From NCBI GenBank assembly GCA_020859985.1, contig JAJBVD010000006.1, positions 80,978 through 144,977 of the forward strand: a stretch of 64,000 bases of DNA, read 5' to 3'. How positions within the stretch are numbered: the first letter of the stretch is position 1; each line of letters begins with the position of its first letter. A model generated the notes under the pieces. The model had not been told where the DNA came from. It saw only the letters and a list, made by a program, of their open reading frames with translations, and made no database searches. This stretch comes from Clostridiales bacterium. Its GTDB lineage: Bacteria > Bacillota > Clostridia > Lachnospirales > Lachnospiraceae. The position numbers and the translations under genes are program-made. Of this stretch, positions 23,168-32,700 are shown in pieces.

Positions 23168-25981
23168 ATGAAAAGACGAGAAGAAAGAACAGAAAAAAGG
23201 CAAGAAAAAAGGCAAGAAATAAAACAAGAAAAAAGACAAGATAAAAGACAGACGAAAGCAGGACTTTGGGGAAAGGCAAAAGAGCGACTTGCTGTGTTTG
23301 TTGTGCTTGTGGTCATGATTTCTACAAGTATTGAAGGTGCTGTGCCTTATCTTTTCATGTGTAATCAATATGCCGAGGCTTCCGGTGTGAGGGAGAATGA
23401 AACAATCAGGACAGAGAGCCAGCCTGCTTCGGAATGTGAGGCGGAGAGTGAAAGCGAGAACGGAACCGGAAGCAAGTTGGAAACCGAAAGTGAATCGGAA
23501 AGCGAATCGGAAAGTGAAAGTGAATCGGAAAGCGAATCAGAAAGCGAAACCGAAAGTGAAACGGAAAATGAATCGGAAAACGAGACAGAAAGTGAGACGG
23601 AAACCGAAAGCGAGACGGTAACAGGAACTGAGCTGGAGTCTGAGTTTATAACTGAAGTTGAATTAGAAGGGGAATCAGAAAGTGAGACAGATGTCCGGAG
23701 TGAAGAACAGTTAGAAACGGAGATGGGCTCAGAGGATGAAGCGGAATCAGGGAGTGGAGAAGCCGCAGAGGTTGAGACGGAATCGGAGAACGGGGCAGAA
23801 TCAGAAGCTGAGACGGAATCGGAGAGCGAGCTCGAAACAGAATCCTTGACTGAACCTGCTAATTTTATGGAGCCAGAAACCCAGCCAGAGTCCGAAGCAG
23901 AGACGGAGTCCGAAGTGCAGACAGAGCCCGAAGCGCAGACAGAGTCCGAAGTGCAGACGGAGTCAGAAGCACAGACGGAGTCCGAAGCGCAGCCAGAGTC
24001 CGAAGCAGAGACGGAGTCCGAAGCACAGCCGGAGTCCGAGGCACAGACGGAGTCAGAGACCCAGTCAGAGTCCGAAGCAGGAACGCATGATTCAATTACC
24101 CGGGATACTGATTATGATCTGACAGGGAATGACGGCGCATGGTATCGCGATACGAATGGCCTGCTTTGGGTACGGCTGGGCAGTTCTCTTAAAGCAACAC
24201 CGAGATCGGGAACCGGGTATAATCAGGGAAGCAGCGTTACGAATGTGCAAAGAGATGGAGTGCTGTCTGTTGTGTTGAGAAAAGTAAATGAAGAGGGCGC
24301 GCTGCTGAAAGAATCCGCGATTCGGGAAGAAGCGTATTATGTAGATGAGGAAGCCCCGCAGGCGGGGTTTCAGATGACAGGAACCAAGTCAGGCGAAGTT
24401 GTCTATTCAACCGGATCCTGCGCGGTTTCCATTACTGTAAACCCGGATGGAAAGAGTGGTCTGAAAACTACATATTACAAGATTGTAAATTGTGATTCGA
24501 ATGGAAGTGTGGCAGAGTCTGCGGCGTCTGCTAACTGGAAGGAATGCTCTTCTGACGCGACAATTCGGGTATCGGGAGAGGGACTGTACCGGGTTTACGT
24601 TAAGACGGAAGACATGGTAGGAAATACTGCGTTTTCGGGAAGTGGAGTAATATGTGTGGATGACACTTTGCCTCAGATCAGTATTACAGGGGTGGGCGAT
24701 CAGACGGCAAATTCCGGAAGTATAAAGCTGCGTGTAAGCTGTGCGGATCTTTTCTACAAAAAGGACTCTCTGCAGATAAGCATCAATGGTGTCAATCAGG
24801 GAAATTCTCCGATGGTCAGCCAGAGTGGACAGGAAGCAGATGGAGCCTGGGTAGAGTATCAGGATTTTCCTGTATCTCAGGAGTATGATGATGTATATGA
24901 GGTGTCGGTGAGCGCTGAAGATCTGGCTGGAAATAAGCAGGAGAAATTGGTTCGATTTTCCATTAACCGATATGGCTCTGTTTATGACCTTTCGTCAGAG
25001 ACGCAAAAGATACTGGAACAGTATTTTTTATCAGAGGCGGAGGCAGTGGTTTTTTATGAAACCAATATTGATTATGTTGGAGAATCAAAGATTTATTGTC
25101 GCTTTAACGGCGTATTGCGTGAATTAAACGCCGGAAAAGATTATCAGGTGACCATGGAAGGAAACGACCAGTCCTGGAAACGGTATTGCTATACGATTTC
25201 ACCTGATTATTTTTCAAAAGAAGGAATTTATGAGCTGCAGCTCGTATCCGGTGATGCGGCATCCAATACGAGCGATACCGGTATCCAGCAGAAACAGGTG
25301 ACATTTGTTCTTGATCATACCGTACCTACCTGTACGATCAGCGGAATTGAGGAATATGGCATATATGAGGAGACGATGGCGACATTTTGTGTGATACCGA
25401 ATGACAATATCGGTCTGGACTGTGTGCGGGTATATCATAACAGCGAGCTGCTTCTGGAGAATGCAGGCCGGCCGAATTCAGGGGAGGCAATAAAGCTCAC
25501 ACTTGTAAAGGATCAGGAGTGGCAGACGATACAGATCTGGCTCTGCGATAAGGCGGGAAATGAATACTGGAGTGAAGAAATTCCAGTGTTTGTGGGCGCT
25601 GTGGATGTTGAAGTTCCCGAATATCAGAAATGCAGGCCAAGTGCGATGGAATTGGCTGACATGGAGTCTGTGTATTCTGACAGTTTTAAAGAACAGGTTG
25701 AAGCACTTTTTATGTCTGATGAAGAATCAGACCTGCAGACAACTTCTCTGAATTACAGTGAAAGAACGGATGAAGAATCAGCAGGTACGGGAGAAACAAC
25801 GGAAGCTGTGACAGAAAACAGCATTGTTACAAAACTTTCCGGTTTATTTAAAACAACATCAGAGGGAGACATTTATCAGGCAGAAGGGCGCAGCCGGAGG
25901 ATTGGATGGGTACTTTTGGGAATCGGCCTTTTTAGCTTTACGATAACAATTGTTCACTATAAGCTGCATTGGAAAAAATAG
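23168..25981 (+). CDS. Membrane-anchored Glu/Ser-repeat protein with Ig-like domains
   Basis: A 937-residue protein of unknown function. The first 35 residues are a very basic Lys/Arg/Glu/Gln helix, followed by a hydrophobic segment near 41-60. Residues about 105-306 are low-complexity Glu/Ser/Thr (runs of ESESES and units such as QTESEA). Residues about 315-860 are a folded extracellular part with Ig-like beta domains (for example PQISITGVGDQ, VPTCTISGIEEYGIYEE, the repeated AGNK/AGNE endings). A C-terminal membrane helix lies near 912-930 (IGWVLLGIGLFSFTITIVHY) with a short basic tail. It follows the kinase by 16 bases with AAGGGGGAT upstream. The acidic spacer could carry the folded part across the cell wall. 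Confidence 0.82.
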   Translation: MKRREERTEKRQEKRQEIKQEKRQDKRQTKAGLWGKAKERLAVFVVLVVMISTSIEGAVPYLFMCNQYAEASGVRENETIRTESQPASECEAESESENGTGSKLETESESESESESESESESESESETESETENESENETESETETESETVTGTELESEFITEVELEGESESETDVRSEEQLETEMGSEDEAESGSGEAAEVETESENGAESEAETESESELETESLTEPANFMEPETQPESEAETESEVQTEPEAQTESEVQTESEAQTESEAQPESEAETESEAQPESEAQTESETQSESEAGTHDSITRDTDYDLTGNDGAWYRDTNGLLWVRLGSSLKATPRSGTGYNQGSSVTNVQRDGVLSVVLRKVNEEGALLKESAIREEAYYVDEEAPQAGFQMTGTKSGEVVYSTGSCAVSITVNPDGKSGLKTTYYKIVNCDSNGSVAESAASANWKECSSDATIRVSGEGLYRVYVKTEDMVGNTAFSGSGVICVDDTLPQISITGVGDQTANSGSIKLRVSCADLFYKKDSLQISINGVNQGNSPMVSQSGQEADGAWVEYQDFPVSQEYDDVYEVSVSAEDLAGNKQEKLVRFSINRYGSVYDLSSETQKILEQYFLSEAEAVVFYETNIDYVGESKIYCRFNGVLRELNAGKDYQVTMEGNDQSWKRYCYTISPDYFSKEGIYELQLVSGDAASNTSDTGIQQKQVTFVLDHTVPTCTISGIEEYGIYEETMATFCVIPNDNIGLDCVRVYHNSELLLENAGRPNSGEAIKLTLVKDQEWQTIQIWLCDKAGNEYWSEEIPVFVGAVDVEVPEYQKCRPSAMELADMESVYSDSFKEQVEALFMSDEESDLQTTSLNYSERTDEESAGTGETTEAVTENSIVTKLSGLFKTTSEGDIYQAEGRSRRIGWVLLGIGLFSFTITIVHYKLHWKK
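23480..24085 (+). repeat. Low-complexity Glu/Ser coding repeats
   Basis: Two kinds of short repeat occur inside the 937-residue gene: GAATCGGAAAGC-like 12-mers (about 23490-23620), and 18-base or longer units around CAGACGGAGTCCGAAG (about 23875-24080). Such tracts change length readily by slippage or recombination. Confidence 0.85.
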
Positions 25982-26011
25982 TGCTTCCCACTGCTGTTGC
26001 AAATATAAAAA

Positions 26012-26040
26012 TAGACTTTTTCAGACAAGTGTGGTATGAT
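26012..26040 (+). promoter_or_regulatory. Possible internal promoter before the YARHG gene
   Basis: TAGACT (26012-26017), 17-base spacer and TATGAT (26035-26040) lie about 30 bases before the next start. They are followed by a small CCCC-gtgaa-GGGG hairpin. Confidence 0.45.
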
Positions 26041-26070
26041 GCCCCGTGAAGGGGTGAGGTATAAATAATT

Positions 26071-27330
26071 ATGCGAAAGAAAAGGAATATTTTGAAACGC
26101 AACAGCGGGTTCGTAGTGGGCTGCGTTTTTGCCGCGGGTGCTTCTTTTCTTACAGTGGATCTGGTGCTGGCGGATGTTCTGACGGCAGATCTCTTTATGG
26201 ATGGCAGCCTTTCTGTGGAAGAGACAGAGAGTGAGTCAGAAGCTGAGGCTGCATCTGTTCCGGAAGAGAGCGAAGAGGCGCGCACTTACGAGACCGACGC
26301 ATTTACTGTGACTGCTTTGGGAGAGATCCTTGACGGAGCAGAGACGGAAGAGGGCACCGAAGCAGAGACAGCGTCTGAGACAGAAGAAGAGTCAGAGAAT
26401 GAAGCAGAATCAGAGACGGATACAGAGGCTGAGACTGATACAGAAGCGGATTCTGCAAACAATGAGGAAACGGAGCTCGCAGCGGAGACAGATCCAGAGA
26501 CGGAATCCGGAACCCAAAGCGGAGAAAGTGGAACAAGCGCCACAGACGTGAACGGAACATCTTCGGATGAAGAAGAAAGCTCGAGTACGACCGAAAGCAG
26601 TTCTGCATCTGCATCATCAGGGAACACAGGAATATCCGGCAGCAATAGCTCAGCGTCATCGGGCAGTACGAGTTCATCGGGCGGCAGCTCAACATCGAAC
26701 GGCAGTTCAGTATCGGAAAGCGGTTCATCTTCGGGCAGTTCGTCTTCGGGAAGCGGTTCATCTTCGGGCAGTTCGTCTTCGGGAAGCAGTTCATCTTCGG
26801 GCAGCGGTTCGTCTACGAATGGAAGCTCTTCTTCATCGGGCAGTTCAGATGACGGATGGACCGCCGTTGACTCGGATGATAATATTACGATCTGGACATA
26901 TCAGGGTTCTTCTTCTGGAAGCAGCTCCGGTTCTTCGGGAAGTACATCTTCCGGAAGCAGCAGCTCCGGCTCCTCTGGAAGCAGTTCTTCTGGCAGCACA
27001 ACTTCTGGAAGCAGCAGTTCCGGCTCCTCGGGGACGAGCAGCAGTGAGCCTGATACGATTATCTCCGGTATCAGCAGCAGGTATATCAGTGAGAGTGAGC
27101 TGTACGGTTATAGCTTAAGTGAGCTGCGGCTGATCCGGAATGAGATCTTTGCTCTGCACGGAAGAATTTTTAAATCAGAAGATTTACAGGAGTATTTCAG
27201 CCAAAAATCCTGGTATACACCACTTTATACTCCGGAAGAATTTGATGCTGATCTGTTTTCTCATCTGAACGAATATGAGAAAGCCAATCTGAATGTGATC
27301 CTCGCTTATGAGGCAGCATTGGGCGGCTGA
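26071..27330 (+). CDS. Membrane-anchored Ser/Gly-rich protein with C-terminal YARHG domain
   Basis: A 419-residue protein. Residues 13-35 are a membrane helix after a short basic head (MRKKRNILKRN). An acidic Glu/Ser/Thr stretch (about 48-165) and a long Ser/Gly repeat (about 165-325, units SGSSSSGSS) follow, broken by one short segment with DDGWTAVDSDDNITIW. The last 80 residues match the YARHG extracellular domain: LRLIRNEIFALHGRIF, then a YF step and SWYTPLYTPEEF. The domain's role is not established; it is found in wall-associated proteins. The gene lies 89 bases after the Glu/Ser protein and repeats its plan of helix, low-complexity stalk and distal domain. Confidence 0.85.
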   Translation: MRKKRNILKRNSGFVVGCVFAAGASFLTVDLVLADVLTADLFMDGSLSVEETESESEAEAASVPEESEEARTYETDAFTVTALGEILDGAETEEGTEAETASETEEESENEAESETDTEAETDTEADSANNEETELAAETDPETESGTQSGESGTSATDVNGTSSDEEESSSTTESSSASASSGNTGISGSNSSASSGSTSSSGGSSTSNGSSVSESGSSSGSSSSGSGSSSGSSSSGSSSSSGSGSSTNGSSSSSGSSDDGWTAVDSDDNITIWTYQGSSSGSSSGSSGSTSSGSSSSGSSGSSSSGSTTSGSSSSGSSGTSSSEPDTIISGISSRYISESELYGYSLSELRLIRNEIFALHGRIFKSEDLQEYFSQKSWYTPLYTPEEFDADLFSHLNEYEKANLNVILAYEAALGG

Positions 27331-27423
27331 TGAGAAAACAACGAAACGACAGTGAAGTCGGCACTTTAGATTGGACGTCTTTGCCTTTGAGGGCGGATGC
27401 GTTCCATTAGACGGAGGATTGGC

Positions 27424-28662
27424 ATGAAAGTTTTTCGCAGGATATTGTTAAAACTGGTGATATTGATACTTGTTGTTGTTCTGTTTGGCGGAGCTGCTTA
27501 TGTGGTCCATTACTGGCCGCAGAGTTCCTCGGGGGGAGCACTGGAAGCATACCTTGAATTGCTTATTGAAAATGATACAGAAAAGGCATATGAACGGCTG
27601 GATCAGACAGAGAGCACAGTTCTCTCACAGACGGAATATGAGTCGGCCATTCAGGCATGGAAATATGCACTGTGTGACTCTTACCGGATTGAGGAGATTT
27701 CTACCCGCCAGGGTACGAATGGGGAATCTTATGCGGATTATCATGTGGAATTTCTGGATTCCTCAGAAGAAGTTCAGCTGGAATGTGACATTACGTTAAA
27801 GGAGCAGTCAGACGCGGTACTGGGTATGCTGGATCAGTGGAAGGTTCTGCCGGATCATTGTATGGTGAAAAATCTTCGGGTGACAGTACCGGTCGGCTCA
27901 ACATTATATCTGGATGGGGAAGAAGCTGACAGCGCATGGATCGTATCAGCAGAGCCGGAGTCAGCAGAAGAGACAGAGGAGTCGGAGGCGACAGATGGAG
28001 CGGAAGAGTCAGATACGGCAGATGAGGCGGATGATGCCGATGCTTCAAAGGTCTGCTATGAGATTCCCGGTTTGCTGCCGGAGAAGGTCAGTGTGGTAGT
28101 GCGCCATCCGATTCTGGAATCTCTGGAAGTGACACTGGATCCGCTGGATGGAGATGTAGATTATTGTGACAGTATGGACTGGAAGGAAAGCGCCGGATCT
28201 TCCTGTATGGAAATTGCGGTATCGGCATTGAAACAGATTTATACTGCCGCGGTGACCGGGGAGACGGAAAAGCTTGACGAGCTGTTTTCTGAATGTCAGG
28301 ATGCTGTGACTGCAATTGTTGAGAGTCAGTCGGAAGAATTTTACCGAGAGAACGAGACGACTCATCCAGAGTTTGAGAGTGTTGGCATTTACGGTTATGA
28401 GGCCGATTTCGAAGCACCTGTGTATACGAATGATGAGAATGGTGCGATCACTGCGACTATGACGTTTACGTATCATTATATTGTACGCAATAGGGAACGC
28501 GTGGAGACCGGAGATATCTGGGCGGATGGTGAGAATGCCTGGGAGTATCAGACAGTTCCGTATACAGGGGAAGCCATTGCAGAGTTTGTTCTGTCTTATT
28601 ATGAGGATGAGTGGCATATTGAAACTGTGACACTTCCGGTGATTCCGGAATCCGAAGAATAG
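27424..28662 (+). CDS. Single-pass envelope protein, NTF2/TcaA-like domains
   Basis: A 412-residue protein of uncertain function; ATG 27424 follows GACGGAGGA. Residues about 5-27 are a membrane helix. The outer part starts with a cystatin/NTF2-like domain (GALEAYLELLIENDTEKAYE) and then a small beta domain (VTVPVGSTLYLDGEEADSAW) interrupted by an acidic Glu/Ala/Asp insertion (about 175-205). It ends in a second NTF2-like domain (SALKQIYTAAVTGETEKLDE to the end). The order recalls the extracellular half of TcaA-type proteins, but the N-terminal zinc ribbon is missing. It belongs to the kinase/envelope cluster by position and architecture. Confidence 0.7.
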   Translation: MKVFRRILLKLVILILVVVLFGGAAYVVHYWPQSSSGGALEAYLELLIENDTEKAYERLDQTESTVLSQTEYESAIQAWKYALCDSYRIEEISTRQGTNGESYADYHVEFLDSSEEVQLECDITLKEQSDAVLGMLDQWKVLPDHCMVKNLRVTVPVGSTLYLDGEEADSAWIVSAEPESAEETEESEATDGAEESDTADEADDADASKVCYEIPGLLPEKVSVVVRHPILESLEVTLDPLDGDVDYCDSMDWKESAGSSCMEIAVSALKQIYTAAVTGETEKLDELFSECQDAVTAIVESQSEEFYRENETTHPEFESVGIYGYEADFEAPVYTNDENGAITATMTFTYHYIVRNRERVETGDIWADGENAWEYQTVPYTGEAIAEFVLSYYEDEWHIETVTLPVIPESEE

Positions 28663-28664
28663 AA

Positions 28665-28691
28665 AAAATTGTGGAGATACTGAACAGTTAC
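28665..28691 (+). repeat. 27-bp inverted-repeat family, right half only
   Basis: The right 13 bases (ACTGAACAGTTAC) are intact; the left arm is not recognisable. It lies between two genes of the envelope cluster, three bases before an ATG. Confidence 0.65.
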
Positions 28692-28693
28692 GT

Positions 28694-29332
28694 ATGGTGG
28701 AAACTATGAGCTGGGTTTTCTATGTGCTCTCTCCGGTAATGATTTCTCTTGTAATATCGGAGATGACTGCAATTTTGGCGGGCAATGTTTTGGACAGCGC
28801 GGCGCGTACCGCGCTGTCTGCTGTTTTTGCGCTTCCATTTGGTGTCTGGATGTACCGACAGGATACAAAAAGAAATGCTTTTGAGCAGCATAGACATATG
28901 GACCGAAGCAGAATGTGTTGTTTGGGAGCTGCTGCTCTTTGCCTGTTTGGAGGCGGACTGCTGAATGTTTTTTGGAGTTGGATACTGAAGCTTTTGCAGG
29001 TTACTTCTGTTTTTTCAAATGAGACGCAGGAAGCATTATTTTCAAGCGGAATTATAATGCAGCTGCTTGGTCCCGGACTGTTGGTTCCGCTTACAGAAGA
29101 GCTGATTTTTCGGGGGCTTTTGTATGGCAGAATGAGAACGCGCCTGCAAATGAAGCAGGCGGTACTGCTTTCTGCGCTGCTCTTTGCATTTTATCACGGA
29201 AATCCGGTTCAGATACTCTATGCGTTTCCGATGGCACTATTGCTGGCGATACTCTATGAACGGGGAGAGTCTCTGATTTACCCGATCCTGTTTCACATGG
29301 GAGCGAATCTGACAGCAATTTTTCTACAGTAA
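28694..29332 (+). CDS. CPBP-family intramembrane glutamic protease
   Basis: A 212-residue membrane protein of the CAAX-protease/bacteriocin-processing (ABI) family. The three conserved motifs are present: EELIFRGLLYGRM (EE and R), FAFYHGNPVQ (F-x3-H) and HMGANLTAI (H-x3-N). About six hydrophobic helices are visible. Two starts are possible: 28694, abutting a repeat remnant, or 28706 (MSWVFYVLSP) with GGTGGA before it. It closes the envelope cluster and is followed by a terminator. It may cut a membrane partner encoded upstream, but no substrate can be read from the sequence. Confidence 0.85.
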   Translation: MVETMSWVFYVLSPVMISLVISEMTAILAGNVLDSAARTALSAVFALPFGVWMYRQDTKRNAFEQHRHMDRSRMCCLGAAALCLFGGGLLNVFWSWILKLLQVTSVFSNETQEALFSSGIIMQLLGPGLLVPLTEELIFRGLLYGRMRTRLQMKQAVLLSALLFAFYHGNPVQILYAFPMALLLAILYERGESLIYPILFHMGANLTAIFLQ

Positions 29333-29365
29333 AAACATGGCCTGGACTATTCACTGCTATGTTTT
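29331..29365 (+). terminator. Terminator after the envelope cluster
   Basis: AAAACATGGC (from 29332) pairs with GCTATGTTTT with one mismatch and ends in a T-run near 29365. Confidence 0.7.
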
Positions 29366-29761
29366 TGGGATGCCGGATTGAGAGAAAGGGAGCGGCTTGA
29401 TTTATTTAAAACCGAACTGTGAACGATAACGGGAAGATAAATTGTATTTAAAAAAGAAAGAATAAAGGACTGAATATCCGATTTATCTGATAATAATGAA
29501 GTATTTAGTAAAAAAACATATTATCTGACAATATATAGAATATTCGTTCTTTACAGATAAGAAAATTAGGTGTATGATACAAAAAGCAGATGCGGCAGAA
29601 TATTTTTGTTGCGGACACTGGAAAAGGCACGCCATGAAAATTGCTTTGCAATTGGACGTGGTACTTTCAACAATTTTTGTTGGGAATTGGGACATGGCCT
29701 TTGTCTGGCGTACGAATATGCCGGATCTATCACAAGGAGGAATCACGAGGAGGAAGTTAGG
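29366..29761 (+). promoter_or_regulatory. Regulatory region and leader of gltB
   Basis: A promoter TTTACA (29550-29555), 17-base spacer, TATGAT (29573-29578) is clear. Upstream, TTATCTGA(T/C)AATA occurs twice (29483-29495 and 29521-29533, 38 bases apart), and its inverse CAGATAA overlaps the -35 at 29554-29560. These look like activator or repressor sites. The 175-base leader has small perfect hairpins (AATTGC-ttt-GCAATT near 29640; CAACAA-ttt-TTGTTG at 29668-29682) but matches no riboswitch class I recognise. No gene is supported here. Confidence 0.65.
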
Positions 29762-32700
29762 ATGGATTCTATGAGACACACAGAATCTGTCTGCAGGGAG
29801 CCCGGATTGTACCGGCCCGAGTTTGAACATGACAACTGCGGGATCGGGGCGATCGTGAACATCAAGGGGATCAAGACCCATCAGACAGTGGCAGACGCAC
29901 TTAGTATTGTAGAAAATCTTGAACACAGAGCAGGCAAAGATGCCGAGGGAAAAACTGGTGACGGTGTAGGAATTATGTTACAGATTTCGCATAAATTCTT
30001 CTCCAGAGCCTGTTCAGACCTTGGCATTTTTTTAGGAGGAGAGAGAGACTACGGTATCGGCATGTTTTTCTTCCCGCAGGACGATCTGCAGCGCAATCAG
30101 GCGAAGAAGATGTTCGAGAGCATTGTGAAAAAGGAAGGATTAAAGTTCCTCGGATGGAGAAAGGTACCGACAGTGCCGGAAGTCTTAGGCCACAAGGCTC
30201 TGGAGAAGATGCCGTACATCGAGCAGGGCTTCGTAGAACGGCCGAAGGATGTCGAGAAGGGACTCGACTTTGACCGCCGGCTTTATATTGTCCGCCGGAT
30301 TTTTGAACAGTCCAATGAGACGACCTATGTCGTATCGTTTTCCAGCCGGACCATTATTTATAAAGGTATGTTCCTTGTCGGCCAGCTGCGGACCTTCTTT
30401 ATGGATCTGCAGAGCGAGGACTATGAATCCGCGATCGCGATCGTACATTCGCGATTCAGTACAAACACCAATCCGAGCTGGGAAAGAGCGCATCCGTACC
30501 GCCTGATGGTGCACAACGGCGAGATCAACACCATCCGCGGCAACGCAGATAAGATGCTGGCGCGCGAAGAGACCATGTCTTCCAGCTACATGGAAGAGGA
30601 TATGCACAAGGTGCTGCCGGTGATCAACGCGAAGGGTTCTGACTCGGCGATGCTGGATAACACGCTGGAATTCCTGACGATGAACGGCATGGATCTTCCA
30701 CTGGCCGTTATGATTACGATTCCGGAGCCGTGGGCGAACAACGCGGTGATGTCGCAGAAGAAAAAGGATTTTTATCACTATTACGCGACGATGATGGAGC
30801 CGTGGGACGGACCGGCGTCGATTCTTTTCTCGGACGGCGACATTATGGGTGCTGTGCTTGACCGCAACGGCCTTCGTCCTTCCCGTTATTATGTGACTTC
30901 AGACGGCTATGTGGTGCTGTCCTCAGAGGTCGGCGTGCTGGATATCCCGCCGGAAAAGATTGTGCAGAAAGAGAGACTGCATCCGGGCAAGATGCTGCTG
31001 GTGGATACCGTGGCCGGACGACTGGTCGATGATGAAGAGCTTAAGAGCCGCTACGCGGACCGCCAGCCGTACGGTGAATGGCTGGACCGTTATCTGGTGG
31101 CCTTAAAGGACCTGAAGATCCCGAACAAGAAAGTCGAGACCTATTCTGATGAGATGCGTATGCGTCTGATGAAGACCTTTGGATACAGCTATGAGGAATA
31201 CCGCACTTCGATTAAGAATATGGCGGAGACCGGCGGCGAGGGCATCAGCGCCATGGGTATCGATACGCCGCTGGCGGTGCTTTCGAGCAAGCACCAGCCG
31301 CTGTTTAACTATTTCAAACAGCTGTTTGCGCAGGTGACGAACCCGCCTATCGACGCCATCCGTGAGAAGGTTGTGACCTCCAAGACGGTCTATGTCGGCG
31401 TGGAGGGCAATCTGCTGGAGGAGCATCCGGAGAACTGTCAGGTGCTGCAGATCCAGAATCCGATTCTCTCGAATACGGATATGCTGAAGATCAAAAATAT
31501 GAAGGTACCGGGCTTCAAGGTGGCCGAGGTATCGATCACTTATTATAAGAATACCGGACTGGAGAAGGCCATCGACCATCTGTTTCTGGAGGTTGACCGG
31601 GCGTTCCGCGACGGAGCCAACATCCTGATCTTAAGCGATAAGGGTGTAGACAAATTCCGTGTGCCGATTCCGTCGCTGCTGGCGACCTCGGCGGTGAACC
31701 AGTATCTGGTTAACACAAAGCGCAAGACTTCGATTGCTGTGATTCTGGAGACGGGCGAGCCGAGAGAGGTGCATCATTTCGCGACGCTGTTAGGCTATGG
31801 CGCAAGTGCGATCAACCCGTACCTGGCGCTGGATACGATTCACCAGCTGATCGACACGAACATGCTGGAGAAGGATTATTATGCGGCAGTCGAGGATTAC
31901 ACCAACGCGATTATCAACGGCATTGTCAAGATTGCTTCCAAGATGGGTATTTCCACGATCCAGTCCTATCAGGGCTCGCAGATTTTTGAGGCGATCGGCA
32001 TCAGTCAGGAAGTGATCGAGAAATATTTCACCAACACCGTGAGCCGTGTCGGCGGGATCACGCTCAAGGATATTGAGGACGATATTGACTATCGTCATTC
32101 GAAGGCCTTTGACCCGCTTGGTCTGAAAGAGGATCTGACCCTGGACAGCATGGGCTGGCACAAGTCCAGGAGCGGCGGCGAGCATCACCGCTATAACCCC
32201 TGCACCATTCATCTGCTGCAGGAGTCCACGCGCACCGGCAATTATCAGATGTTCAAGGAATTTACAGAGCTGGTCAACCAGGAGGAATCCGGCTGTATCC
32301 GCAATACGATGGACTTCATTTATCCAGAGCAGGGCGTGCCGATCGACGAGGTAGAGAGCGTGGATTCAATCGTGACGCGCTTCAAGACCGGAGCCATGTC
32401 CTACGGCTCGATTTCACAGGAGGCGCATGAGACGCTGGCAATCGCGATGAACATGCTCCACGGCAAGTCAAACACCGGTGAGGGCGGCGAGAGTCTGGAA
32501 CGTCTGGTGATAGGACCGGACGGCAAGAACCGCTGCTCCGCAATCAAGCAGGTAGCATCCGGCCGATTCGGCGTGACCAGCCGTTATCTGGTGAGTGCAA
32601 AAGAGATCCAGATTAAGATGGCACAGGGCGCGAAGCCGGGCGAGGGCGGACATCTTCCGGGCAAAAAGGTGTATCCGTGGATCGCGAAGACCAGGCACTC

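Noticed and set aside
23480..24085. Short repeats as a CRISPR array
   Set aside because: The units are contiguous 12- and 18-base coding repeats without unique spacers and keep one open frame.
29585..29761. gltB leader as a glutamine riboswitch or T-box
   Set aside because: Only small simple hairpins are present; no conserved core of either class could be found.
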